Source: Chara braunii (Eukaryota; Streptophyta; Charophyceae; Charales; Characeae). From it: a stretch of DNA of 39,485 nt. The notes under the pieces were generated by a model. That model was not told where the DNA came from and did no database searches. It saw only the letters and a list, made by a program, of their open reading frames with translations. The position numbers and the translations under genes were made by a program. Shown in pieces: positions 10,935 through 20,262 of the stretch. The DNA lies in assembly GCA_003427395.1 (NCBI GenBank), contig BFEA01000263.1:904902-944386 (forward strand). Reading direction: 5' to 3'. Each line of letters starts with the position of its first letter. The first letter of the stretch is position 1.

Positions 10935-11593
10935 TGAGTACAATTCAGTCTTACTCCGTCAGTGAGTCGGTCCTGGCCAGTCTCAACAGTATTGCCTCTA
11001 GAGATGCCTTCCAGTATCGGTATGTCAGTGCAACTGGTTTCAAGCGAGATGAACTATCAATCTTTGTGGTTCACACTGAGTTCGCTGAGGGAACCATTCA
11101 TGACCTGAGACCCTATGTAAAGAAAGGGAAAGAGATCCATGAGCACTTCGATTCAGTCTAAACTGCAGCAGCCAGGTATCTCGAGGAGAGAGAAAAAAAG
11201 CTTGATGAGGGTGGGACAAAGTTGATCCGTAGCCTCGGGCCGAAACTCTACTCTGACTATCCCAGACCTCCAGTTCCCTTCCTTCTCACTGACAATTCTT
11301 GTTGGGGAGACTTGGTAGAACTAGCCAAGAGGTATATCTCTCCTGCAGCGATTGATTACGAGGCATTGACAAAACCCTCTGAGTTTCGGTATCTCAGACG
11401 GGGGATTTTCTCTCAGCCATCCATACCTTCCTACTCTATGGGAAGAATTTTGTGCTATGGTTGACTTCCGTATCATGGGACTTGGACGGATATGCTCAGA
11501 ACTAGCAGGCTTCAGGTGGTTGTACATCGAGAGACCACAACCTCAGAGGGTACGGAGACTTGGCCGGAAGCACAAAAGACATGCACCAAAATA
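10935..11593 (+). pseudogene. Unrecognised broken gene, about 220 codons
   Basis: A plus-strand frame starts at an ATG at 10935 (MSTIQSYSVSESVLASLNSI) and runs to a TAA at about 11159-11161. It continues in the same frame without another stop to 11464, through motifs such as YLEEREKKLDEGG and SDYPRPPVPFLLTD. A shifted frame then carries it on (LWEEFCAMVDFRIMGLGRIC) to a stop near 11593. The amino-acid composition is balanced, unlike that of chance frames. The single stop and single shift suggest one recently broken gene. I do not recognise the family, and no transposon ends were seen around it. Confidence 0.4.
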
Positions 11594-12087
11594 AGAGATT
11601 GAGTGTGAGATTCAGAGGGATGAGTGAGAACTTTTGACTAGTGCTGGTTGTGCTCTCTGCATGTGTACTCTCTGAGACTATTATGAGTTCTCATTCTTCC
11701 CTCATTTACCCTTGTCTTTGCTCGAGTCAGTCAGTCTTATATGGACTGCATCATTTTGCTTGGTGATCATGTTCTCTGATGATGCTGTCACAATTCTCAA
11801 AGTTAGTAAATTGGCAAACCGATGCATGCATGACATATCAACATTTTGTGATTATTATTTGCATGATTCTTTGCTGTTCCGAATCAAAATAAAAGATTCC
11901 TAAGACCGGGGACCGGCGAAGACCGTAATTGAAGGGCCTCGCTCGAAGTCGGACGCAGACAACAGGAAGGGATTTGCTTTAAGTAATTGATTTTATTTAT
12001 TGCGAAAACGACCAAATCCTGCGTGACAGCCTGTTGGCTTTCTGGTCGCCTGAAGGGGCCCAACTAGAAAAAGTGTGACACCGTGCG
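11594..12087. other. No recognisable gene; possible 3' flank
   Basis: The stretch is AT-rich to about 11900, with an AATAAA hexamer near 11888. This could be a polyadenylation signal for the broken frame upstream. A GC-rich segment follows (11903-12060). Nothing further can be named. Confidence 0.35.
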
Positions 12088-12297
12088 CACGAAAACACCC
12101 ATATTCCTACTCCCCTACAACACCTAATCGACTTTCAACACTGAAATAACCACCCCACCAATTCTCCCACCATAAAATTTCCACCAACCTCGCACTCCCC
12201 CGATCTTCCCCCTCCATTCAATTTCCATAGCCACCACTCGACAACCCTCCCCTACCCATTCAAGTTATCTAATAACTCTATGATTATCACTCAACTA
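12088..12297 (+). repeat. Direct repeat R1 flanking the mitochondrial insert
   Basis: This ~210-bp C- and A-rich segment begins CACGAAAACACCCATATTCC and ends ATGATTATCACTCAACTA. It recurs at 12642-12841 with a few substitutions and a ~10-bp deletion. R1 is followed after 13 bp by the rps19 start codon. Confidence 0.9.
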
Positions 12298-12310
12298 AAA
12301 GAATTAAGTT

Positions 12311-12592
12311 ATGTCACGATCTATATGGAAAGGTCCATTTGTAGAAGCTTGTCTGTTGAAAAAACATTCGCATGTGGCTCGCCAGAGTTGGAAAATTTGG
12401 TCACGTAGATCTTGTGTTTTGCCTAAATTTGTCGGTTACTATGCACAAGTTTATAACGGAATTTTTTTTTTTGGTTTACAAATTACTGAAGATATGGTTG
12501 GTCATAAATTTGGAGAATTTGCTTCGACATGTAAAACTTCGAAAACAAAAACGAAACAAAAAAGGCAAACAAATAATGGCACAAAAAGTTAA
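12311..12592 (+). pseudogene. rps19: Mitochondrial-type ribosomal protein S19 (nuclear mitochondrial insert)
   Basis: The frame begins [18 protein letters not shown] and contains [20 protein letters not shown] followed by VGHKFGEFA. These are the hallmarks of plant and charophyte mitochondrial S19, a protein of the small-subunit head. The plastid form has a different N-terminus (known from the family). The central poly-T stretch (FFF) replaces a usually charged position, and the C-terminus is Lys/Thr-rich. The rps3 start lies immediately downstream and overlaps, as in mitochondrial ribosomal-protein clusters. The nuclear repeats around it and the damaged rps3 show a transferred fragment rather than a working organelle locus. 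I see no transit peptide. Confidence 0.85.
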
Positions 12593-12641
12593 ATGATGAA
12601 CTTAAATTCAATCTCAGTCAGACTCAATGTGAATCGTAGTC
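12576..12641 (+). pseudogene. rps3: Start of mitochondrial rps3, truncated and frameshifted
   Basis: An ATG at 12576 opens MAQKVK and then a stop. After a small indel the next frame gives NSISVRLNVNRS. Together these resemble the conserved S3 N-terminus (MAQKV-NPISVRLNVNRS type). The match ends abruptly at 12641, where direct repeat R2 begins. It overlaps the end of the rps19 frame, as expected for the mitochondrial gene order. Confidence 0.75.
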
Positions 12642-12841
12642 CACGAAAACACCCATATTCCTACTCCCCTACAACACCTAATCGACTTTCAACAATGAAA
12701 CAAACACCCCACCAATTCTCCCACCATAAAATTTCCACCAACCCCGCACTCCCCCGATCTTCCCCCTCCATTCAATTTTTGTAGCCACCACTCTACAGCC
12801 CATTCAAGTGATCTAATAACTCTATGATTATCACTCAACTA
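12642..12841 (+). repeat. Direct repeat R2 flanking the mitochondrial insert
   Basis: This is the second copy of R1. It joins directly to the truncated rps3 sequence, so its left edge is a recombination or insertion junction. Confidence 0.9.
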
Positions 12842-13121
12842 TTTATCTGAAATTGACTTACCAACATTTACCTCTAGGATTCTCTCACACTATATTAAGG
12901 GGAAGAATTGCAACACTAGCGCAATTTTTGAATCATACCTTGCTGACTATACTTGAGAATAATCTCAATTGCATCATCTTTGCTTTTACAAATATTTATT
13001 TTATCAATCAATTAGGACAAATGCTACTATCTTCTTTAGGTTGCGTCCGCCATTGTGGAGCCAAATTCATGATCCCCAGACGGGTAAGTGGATCAATTTT
13101 TTGACAGTTGCATCAGTAACG
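12842..13121 (+). other. AT-rich, possibly organelle-derived sequence
   Basis: This AT-rich stretch has short frames (for example FLNHTLLTILENNLNCIIFAF) that resemble organelle coding composition, but I cannot identify the gene. It lies between the mitochondrial insert and the hairpin repeats and may be part of the same transferred piece. Confidence 0.35.
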
Positions 13122-13764
13122 CACGCTTCCCAAGTGGGGAATCTAAGCTTTGTCTCATATCCGTCACCCAAGACCCGCTCCCACTATGAACTTTTCGACG
13201 GTTTCGTTACTCTGAATTTGTTCTCACGCTCCCCCCCTGGGGAGCGAAGCTTTGGCCTTTTCTTATTTGCATTCGTTACTACGGATCCGTTCCCACGTTC
13301 CCCAAGAGGGGGCTCAAAAGCCTAGTTTGTCTCATACATCATTCGAGTTATGAGCTCACGATCCCCTAGTGGGGAGGCGAAGCGCTACCAAAATTTTTCA
13401 AGTTCTATTTGCTACTCTGATTCTGTTCCCACGCTCCCTAGGTGGGGAGGCGAAGCCCTGCCCATTTTTCTGCCACACTCGTCACCGGTATCACAATCTC
13501 CAATTGGGAAGGCGAAGCCCTCCGTCCGCACTGTAGACTAGATATTTGCCATGCGGGAAAGTGGAGCTTTGTAAATCTTTCAGTTCCACCACCCACACTG
13601 AACCAGAACCCCAACCCCCTAGGAGGGGAGGCGAAGTCCTGCCACTTGCAATTCGTACCCACGATCCCTAGGTGGAGAAGCTAAGCTTTGTGTGTTTGCT
13701 TTGCCCCTCAAGATCTGAAATTTGTCTTAACTCTGAAGTTATCCTACACCTCTCAGGTGGGGGA
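13122..13764 (+). repeat. Cluster of ~30-bp hairpin repeats, about 8-9 copies
   Basis: Near-palindromic units occur at about 13122, 13224, 13292, 13355, 13428, 13491, 13611 and 13657, with weaker ones near 13549 and 13748. A typical unit is CCCACGCTCCCTAGGTGGGG followed by AGGCGAAGCCCTG. The stem pairs TCCC(C) with GGGGA around CTAGGT or similar. Several units are preceded by a shared TTACTCTGAT-type word, so the full unit may be longer. The stem is kept while the loop varies (CTAGGT, CCTAGT, CAAGAG, CAATT). Such dispersed GC-rich hairpins are typical of organelle intergenic DNA (general knowledge), which fits the neighbouring mitochondrial insert. Confidence 0.75.
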
Positions 13765-13820
13765 GTTCTTTCAGAACCCAGCTCCTTTGACACCAACCGA
13801 ATCCCAACATACGGATCACC

Positions 13821-14183
13821 ATGTCGGCAGCTCGACCCACACCCTCGCCATCAATCTCTACCGCAGGCTCTGCCTCAGCCATGGCACAACGCCAGGCGCA
13901 ACTTCAGGTTCCAAAAGGACACGCAACACGAATGATCAAGACCCAAGCCAAGAAGTGCTCAACATCATCATAAGGGAAACACTCGTCAAACATGAGGTCG
14001 CCAAGGAAGTAGTGAAAATCAACGAGGATGAAGCAGTGGAAGTCGAAGTCTGGGTATATCAAAAAGAACACATGCCTGTATTGGATGAATTCTACGAAAA
14101 ACATGTCGTAGTTTGCTCCTTCCCAGCAAAATTGAAACAACTGCCGCCCTCAGAGAAGAGGAAGAGGGTCCGCGATGCTCTCT
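13821..14183 (+). pseudogene. LINE ORF1, N-terminal part (older copy)
   Basis: An ATG at 13821 opens a Ser/Ala/Pro-rich leader (MSAARPTPSPSISTAGSA). After a frameshift the sequence continues with VWVYQKEHMPVLDEFYEKHV and ends KRVRDAL. The younger ORF1 has MWEYPEEDEESCKRVFENHA and VRDTL at the same positions. This N-terminal domain is conserved between the copies, but I cannot assign it to a named fold. The reading frame is cut by the insertion at 14199 and resumes at about 16985. Confidence 0.75.
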
Positions 14184-14196
14184 AGAACATGGAGAA

Positions 14197-14198
<2 letters not shown>
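14184..14198. repeat. Target-site duplication, left copy (2.8-kb insertion)
   Basis: AGAACATGGAGAACC is repeated exactly at 16977-16991. The two copies bracket the insertion and lie inside the ORF1 coding sequence. Confidence 0.9.
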
Positions 14199-14199
<1 letters not shown>

Positions 14200-14230
<31 letters not shown>

Positions 14231-14456
14231 AGAGACGATGGTCCAATCTATTCGTGGGGAGCAACACGGCTGGGAACCGGGCCCAGCGTCCCTTATCAGA
14301 ATACAAAGATGAGCTACCGGGGCCATTTCCCTTTTTTTTTTTTTTTTTTTTTTTTGAGAGACGATGGTCCAATCTATTCGTGGGGAGCAACACGGCTGGG
14401 AACCGGGCCCAGCGTCCCTTATCAGAATACAAAGATGAGCTACCGGGGCCATTACC
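14200..14456 (-). repeat. Tandem double 3' tail with two poly-A runs
   Basis: Two units (14230-14326 and 14356-14452) are identical over about 97 bp, with a period of 126 bp including a T-run each. On the minus strand each reads CTGGG-loop-CCCAG, then GCTCCCCACGAATAGATTGG, then CTCTC and poly-A. The doubled tail with an internal poly-A could come from template jumping or from insertion of one copy into the tail of another. Confidence 0.9.
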
Positions 14457-14485
14457 CGGCTTCGGCTTAAGACCAATTGAAGAGC

Positions 14486-15385
14486 AAAAAATGTGTGTCA
14501 ACAAGCCTCCCAACCACAAAACAGATAGGTGAAACCTACTCAATCCACCTTCAACCATCGCCAGCATGGCTGTTTTCAGCACGAACCGATGCTCTTCCAG
14601 GCCTCATGCTCCCATCAGGCTAGGTTACAGAGTTGCACCACCTTGCTCCAACTCCGGCCAGCGTTGCTTCAGCTACGACCCCCGATTACCACTGAGACTG
14701 CCCCCGCAAACAGCCCCCCCAGATCTCTACCCCAGGCCTCACGCCCCCACTAGGCTAGGTCACAGAGTTGCGCCACCTGGTTCCGGCTCCGGCCATCGTT
14801 GCTCCAGCATCGGTCTTCAAGGGCCACCGAATTTTCAACCACCCTATGCAGGATTGAAGGTGACATGCTAGATATCACCTATTCGTACAAACCTCCTCGA
14901 GAGGCGAACCGAATGGAAAGGAATTAAGACAAGAAAAACTCAGAAACATTCAAAAAATGTATGATGACAAGCCCCCCAACCACAAAATAGATAGGTAAAA
15001 CCTACTCAATCCACCTTCGACCTCCACCAGCCTGGCTGTTTCCAGCACGAACCAAAGCTCTTCCAGGCTTCATGCTCCCTTCTGGTTGGGTTACAGAGTT
15101 GCACCGCCACACTCCAGCACCGGCCAGCGTTGCTTCAGTTACGACCCCGACGACCACTGAGGCTGCCCCTGCAAACAGCCCCCCAGATCTCTACCAGGCC
15201 TCACGCCCCCACTAGGCTAGGTCACAGAGTTGCGCCACCTGGCTCCGGCTCCGGCCAGCGTTGCTCCAGCATCGGTCTTCAAGGGCCACCGACTTTTCAG
15301 CCACCCTATGCAAAATCAAGGGTGAATTGCCAGATAACACCTATTCCTACAATTCTCCTTGAGAGGCAAGCCGAATAAAGAAGTG
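14486..15385 (+). repeat. ~467-bp tandem duplication within the 2.8-kb insertion
   Basis: AAAAAATGTGTGTCAACAAG at 14486 recurs as AAAAAATGTATGATGACAAG at 14954. Matching continues through CCTACTCAATCCACC, GCACGAACC and GGTCTTCAAGGGCCACCGA. Inside each unit a shorter repeat is also seen: AGGCTAGGTTACAGAGTTGC and AGGCTAGGTCACAGAGTTGC. Pro/Ser/Thr-rich frames here follow from composition. Confidence 0.8.
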
Positions 15386-15399
15386 GTAAACTAGATATG

Positions 15400-15760
15400 C
15401 TAATATTCAGAGATCGCCCCTCCCTCCCCCTCCCCCTCCCCCCTCAGCCCTGTACTGCCTCCGCCGAGGTGAGTCTCCATTCTCCCTCGGCCCCAATATA
15501 GGACCAATCCTCTACCCTACTGTTCCCCAAGGAGCATGCAATTCCCACCTAAGGCGTGCCCTCCCAACCCTTACCCATTTCTCCCTCCGCTGGGACTGAT
15601 GTTAACCCACACACCAGCCCCTGCCCCAGAATAGGGTAACCCCCTACTCCGCCCCTACCTTCTTTGAGACATTCACCCCCCACCTTGTGATGCCCCTGCA
15701 AGATAGAGCTCCCCCTGCCCCCCACCTTCCTACCTGCAGATATGATCAACAAACACCCCG
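15400..15760. repeat. C-rich low-complexity tract
   Basis: The plus strand is rich in CCCTCC and CCCCAC words with little G. No gene is seen. Confidence 0.7.
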
Positions 15761-15774
15761 TGAGGGACGACCGT

Positions 15775-16170
15775 CTAATGATGACAAACTAATGAAGGTG
15801 ATGATGTTGATCAATGTGACGAAAGTGATACTACAAACTAATGAAGGTGATGATGATGATCAATGTGACGAAAGTGATACTACAAACTGATGATGATGAT
15901 GATCGTAACGAAGGATGATGATAATATCGGTAGTGATGATTATAATAATGAATATAATGGGAACGGTGATGATGATGATACTGATGATGATATTGATGAT
16001 GACGAATCTGAAGATGATGATGTCGATGATGACGAATCTGAGGATGATGATGATGATGATGATGATGATACTGATGATGATGATGATAATGGTGATGATG
16101 ACTATTCTGTAGCCTCCGCTAACTCAAAATGACGATAGCACTAATGACCGGATGATGATGATGGTGGTGA
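15775..16170. repeat. (GAT)n-rich degenerate minisatellite
   Basis: Irregular GAT/ATG repeats are mixed with the longer words GATGACGAATCTGA (two copies near 15999 and 16029) and CTAATGAAGGTGATGATG. The Asp-rich and Met-rich frames are by-products and are not called. Confidence 0.85.
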
Positions 16171-16976
16171 TAATAATAGGGGCGAACAACGCCCATGATG
16201 TGGTTACAATGATGAGTGCTGCGCAGCACCCCTAATCATAGTGTTAAAGTTTAAACTTACCCTACTAACCACGATGAAGGCAATGATGATGATGAGCAAA
16301 CCCCTGATGATGACATCTGTCTTTTGTGACACGTTGCTGCTGATGAAAGACGTCTCCCTGTTGCTTGGTACTACTGCTTGTATGGCGCGAAGACAAAGAC
16401 AGTCCCAATCACCCCGCTCCTTATCCCCCTCCACTCCTCCCATCTCGTGGGACACACCAGTATTCTTCTCCCTCTTGCTGCTAGCCGACCTCCTCCACCA
16501 AATTGTGCAAGATGAAGAGCACAAATGATTCCTCCCGGAGCAAGACCCAGTAAAAAGCCACACCCCGCCTCACACGGCACGCTAGCCCGCAGCATCACCG
16601 TGAGAGGCACAAGAGAGCGAGATGGCGCTACAAACACTTTCAAATGTTAGGAGATAGAGAGTTGAGATGTTCACCCATCGCCGCAGTGCCTAACACGATC
16701 ACGTACCCTCACTCCACAACTCACACCGTCGCCGCACTTTACCGCTCATTACCGCTCAACACCACTTGGCATATCCACGCGCCGTCACACAACACCCCAC
16801 AGCAGCACTCCCTACGCTCCGCGATGCCCAACGTCGCCACACGTCACCGCGCAGCTACACTTGTCATAACTGCATCGCTCCTGCCCACTTCTCCATTGCT
16901 CGTCGGCGAGATCGTGTCGACGGGGCGCAGCACCCCCGAACGCGCTGCACCCCTAGGATTATTAAGAGAACAAACC
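16171..16976 (-). other. 5' part of the 2.8-kb insertion, no gene recognised
   Basis: This unassigned sequence includes the similar words GCGCAGCACCCCTAATCATAG (about 16219) and GCGCTGCACCCCTAGGATTATT (about 16942). Frames are short. No tRNA-like promoter boxes stand out. Confidence 0.35.
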
Positions 16977-16991
16977 AGAACATGGAGAACC
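16977..16991. repeat. Target-site duplication, right copy (2.8-kb insertion)
   Basis: This is an exact 15-bp copy of 14184-14198. ORF1 coding sequence continues directly after it. Confidence 0.9.
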
Positions 16992-18593
16992 TGCGGGACT
17001 CGATTCCCAAGATTGCCTTACAGTAGAGAGGAAAGAACGTTGTCACAGTTTTATGCGCTGAACCATAATACACAACTTACCTCCTCTCAGTTCAGGCCCT
17101 CTACTGCGAAGGCGTGGTGGTCACCAACTCCAAATGGAGACCCAACAGAGCAGGAACGCAAGGCTAATTGAGGCATTGACAAACATTGATGTACAAACAC
17201 TTTAGGATCCAGTTCGACAACGTGACTGACGAAGTTTTTTTTTTTTTTTTTTTAACAAAAACACCCCCACCAATGTTAGTGCTGNTGGTAAGAGCAGACA
17301 CCACTAACACCTGGGGAGAGACTCCATCTATTAGTGGGGAGCGTCACCTGCTGGAAAACGGGTCCAGCGTGACGAAGTTTATCAGCTCGTAGAGGACAGG
17401 TTGAAAGAAACCTACCCTCAATACCCACTGGTCGAATGGGTATCGTCAGCGTCAGGATTCCTCGCCCCCAGCATCAATTCAAGAATAGCAGGTATTGAAC
17501 TCAAAGGGAACAACCCACCTGAGCTGCCTGATAAATGGTATTTCAGAGGAGATCAAAAGGTCACAATAGTTCACATCTTCACGAAATCGAACCCCATGTA
17601 CTTCAGATGCAGGATCAAGGGACGCATGGGGAACCACCCTCTTTGTCCCCTGAACTTGAGAAAAGGAGAAGGCAGAAGGCTGCACCCATCAATGATGGTC
17701 GAAGCAGAAGCAATGAAGGGCATCTGGATCATCACCGACCCAGATCACGCAGGCTGGGTTTTCGATGACCTCAAAGATAGCCCAACGTGGATATGGACAC
17801 TAACAGACATAGAACCAACATGCGAACCAGACGTCTTCCCTCCACACGGAAGCAGATGGCAGAAAGAAGGAGGCAAAAGGAATGACGGATCCACATACAG
17901 ATACGAAATTGGCGCCATTGGAAACGCTGATCACCTAGAACAACAAATGCACAAAATGCACTCTCAGTGATGTGCACAACATAGTACAAGAGGCAGAAAA
18001 ATCCTACCTCGAAATCCTACAGACCGGAAACGAATTGGAACCAATGAACACAGGCTAGGACAAGCAGAAGGATTCGGGACCAACAAGAAGAAAGAACCGG
18101 CACAAAAAGGATGACCCCAAAGTAATTGGACAATCTCCAGACAATAAGAAAAGCAGAGACAACAGCTCTTCAAGCGAGATCAGGGAAAGCAAAACACACC
18201 TGGACATAGCACCACCAACGAAAGCAGCAACAACCAGCCAGGATACAATGCGAGAACCGGACTCAGGCTGTACCCTGGAATGGTTGGACGAATACAGATT
18301 TGGACTTGGAAATCAGGCTGGCACATGCCAGACATATCAGCATCCTGAAGAAAGAGTCGAATGCAAATGTCACAAGTGGATTCCCGACTACCCCTAATCG
18401 TTACGAAGCACCACCAACAGGGAACACCTTCTCGGAATTCCTGGACCAGCAATACGCTGCTCAACACAACGATGCAATGGAAACTGATACCACCACAGGT
18501 ACTTCACACACAGATCCACAATCAGGAGAGCTACCAAATGAATGGCCCAGCTCATATTTGCGCAACGGCGCGGTCAACTTGGCCCCAAGTTAG
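16985..18593 (+). pseudogene. LINE ORF1, middle and C-terminal parts (older copy)
   Basis: After the insertion, coding resumes with motifs that match the younger ORF1 in order: YCEGVVVTNSKWRPNRA, then FRIQFDNVTDE, then (after the short insertion at 17238) YPQYPLVEW, GWVFDD, PTWIWTL and PDVFPPHGSRWQKEGGKR. The zinc knuckle is damaged: the first Cys and the His of the CCHC pattern are replaced (YFRC...GRMGN...CPLN). A C-terminal block (NRYEAPPTGNTFSEFLDQQY) corresponds to NQFEVLEKEQQLSDFF in the young copy. Stops and shifts are frequent, so the protein cannot be made. Confidence 0.82.
17238..17369 (-). mobile_element. Short SINE-like insertion (132 bp) with perfect target-site duplication
   Basis: TGACGAAGTTT at 17227-17237 and 17370-17380 flanks a minus-strand element that ends in poly-A (plus-strand T-run). 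Taking away the insert and one repeat restores the ORF1 frame across the site (VTDEV joins YQLVEDRL), which confirms the insertion. On the minus strand the element reads GCTGG-loop-CCAGC, GACGCTCCCCACTAATAGAT, a 3' stem (GTGTTAGTG pairing with CACTAACA), and TTGTT before the A-run. It is a 5'-truncated relative of the element at 22961-23252. Confidence 0.92.
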
Positions 18594-18641
18594 GAAGAGA
18601 CATTGAAGACCAACAACAGTGAAAAGCAGGAAACATAGGAA

Positions 18642-18911
18642 ATGAAAATGATCTCCCTTGCAAACAATTTGTTCAAGCAAATGAACAACTTGAGGAAGGA
18701 AAAAAGAAGGCAGATCGCCATTCTCGAAAGGCAAACAAGTTATATGCAGGAACAGAACCTGGAGCTAGGAGCAGAGACCCATTCCCTCAACAAAATCGCA
18801 GACCAAAACCCACAGGACTTGGCAGTGGCAGCCACACTCGATGCATGCACCCTCTCCCCCACAATCCCTTTCTTGCCCTTCCTCTACAACTCAGACAGAA
18901 AGGAATGGTAG
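18642..18911 (+). pseudogene. LINE small ORF 1b, coiled-coil-like (older copy)
   Basis: This 89-residue frame follows an in-frame TAG near the end of ORF1 and starts at the first or second ATG after it. It is Lys/Glu/Gln-rich with heptad-like spacing (NLRKEKRRQIAILERQTSYM), then ETHSLNKIADQNPQDLAVAA, and ends YNSDRKEW-stop. The younger copy has a matching 81-residue frame ending FNHQHEDW-stop. Shared length, order and C-terminus argue that this block is a real part of the element. Its role is unknown; a coiled coil could help ORF1 protein assemble (inference). Confidence 0.6.
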
Positions 18912-19260
18912 ATCGTAGTCCGACCATCTTGGGGCATCATCACAGCACAAGACTCACACAAACGTCCCAACTTTGCAAGGACAAATATCTCAGACGATCG
19001 TCCTCTGGCCATGAAAATGATAGAGCACAACAGCCTGGAAGCGTTCTAGGATCACGACGGGGGGGAAAGACACCTCAGCGACCTGAGACCAATTGCAAGC
19101 TCAACTAAGGGCGGGTCTGGCATGGAAATCTTGGGAGATGCTCTGTGAAATTCCCTACTCACTACTGGGCCAGAAGGACGAAGTGGACAAAATCGTCGTC
19201 AACACTGCATCTCCATGAGAGGGGAATGGTTGGGAAAAGATGAGGAGGAGGCTCTGGAGA
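18912..19260 (+). pseudogene. LINE small ORF 1c (older copy), frameshifted
   Basis: Directly after the TGG-TAG, the same frame continues with IVVRPSWGIITAQ and reaches LSDLRPIASS. A shifted frame then gives LAWKSWEMLCEIPYSLLGQK. The younger copy has VGVSKSWSLISLA, CSDLRPYMVRYS and LVWRPWKVLQAIPYGLMGGE at the same positions. One internal TAG and one shift show decay. The function is not recognised. Confidence 0.6.
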
Positions 19261-20262
19261 AACTGAAGAAGAACAAGGAGAAGAAGGAAGAGAAGAGGAA
19301 CGAGAGGGAGGAGACAGGGAAGAGGACCTCCCATCCCTCTACCTGAATCAATCATCAGTCCCACATCAGGTCTAACCATTCCAAACAGTAATGGAAGATC
19401 ACTCCAACAATAACTTGTGTCATGGAACATCAATGGTATGACCTCCATTTTAGATAATCCGATCAAAATCTCACTGAAACCTTAGGTGGGTTCGGCCCCA
19501 ACCCCCCAGACATAACACGTCTCCAAGAAACACACCTAACCAATAGCACTGATCATAGCAAATTACAATTAGCCATCACCAAGAAATTAACCTACGTCAA
19601 AATGGCCTTCTAGGCCAAAGTTGCAGATAGCGACTCAATAGGGATAGTCATCCTGCTCCACCAAAAATCGGCAGCCAGCGAAGCAATAAAAATTTAGAAT
19701 GTCAACCAAGACAACACCTCAGGCAAATGGATTAAACTAGACATCCAATTCAAAGAAGAAGAGATGTCCATCATAGGGATTTACAGCCTGAACACTCTAG
19801 AAGGCAAAACCCCCTTCCTACGAACGATCGAACAACACATCCCACACTCACACACACCATCATCATGGGAGACTAGAACTCACTTCATAACCCCAATCTA
19901 GACAAAATTCCACACTCTAAAGACCCCACACCTCAAGCTAACAACACTGACCTCAACGACTTTATGACCAGGAAAAACCTAATAGACCATTACCGCCTCC
20001 TATATCCAGATAACAAGAGATACTCCTGCATCAAAAAAACTTCACAAGGACAGACATCCTTCTACAGAATAGACTTCTTCCTCACACCAGATTCACTATC
20101 AGGAGCCATACAGGACTGCACCATCCACGACAACCCATATCATAAGGGATTAGACCACAAAGCCATATCCCAAGCTATTAGACTCACCAAGGAGGATGGC
20201 ATAGGTAAGAGCTTCTACCGCTTTAACAATGCCCTCCTCACCAAAGTCATAGCTTCGTCCTC

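Larger units (their letters stand above)
14199..16976 (-). mobile_element. 2.8-kb non-autonomous retroelement inside LINE ORF1
   Basis: A 15-bp perfect target-site duplication flanks this 2778-bp segment. On the minus strand it ends in poly-A (plus-strand T-run from 14200), so it was inserted as a reverse transcript in antisense to the host LINE. It encodes no reverse transcriptase that I can see. From its 5' end (right side) it holds a GC-rich unassigned part, a GAT-rich tract, a C-rich tract on the plus strand, a ~467-bp tandem duplication, and finally a duplicated 3' tail with the GCTCCCCAC/AATAGAT core also seen in the short elements and LINEs here. The shared tail suggests that it borrows the LINE machinery. 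Confidence 0.8.

Noticed and set aside
13122-13764. CRISPR-like array
   Set aside because: The repeats are palindromic with variable loops, spacing is irregular, and the context is eukaryotic.
15890-16132. Asp-rich open frame (and a Met/Ile-rich frame in another phase)
   Set aside because: Both are direct translations of the (GAT)n tract. There is no other sequence signal for a gene.
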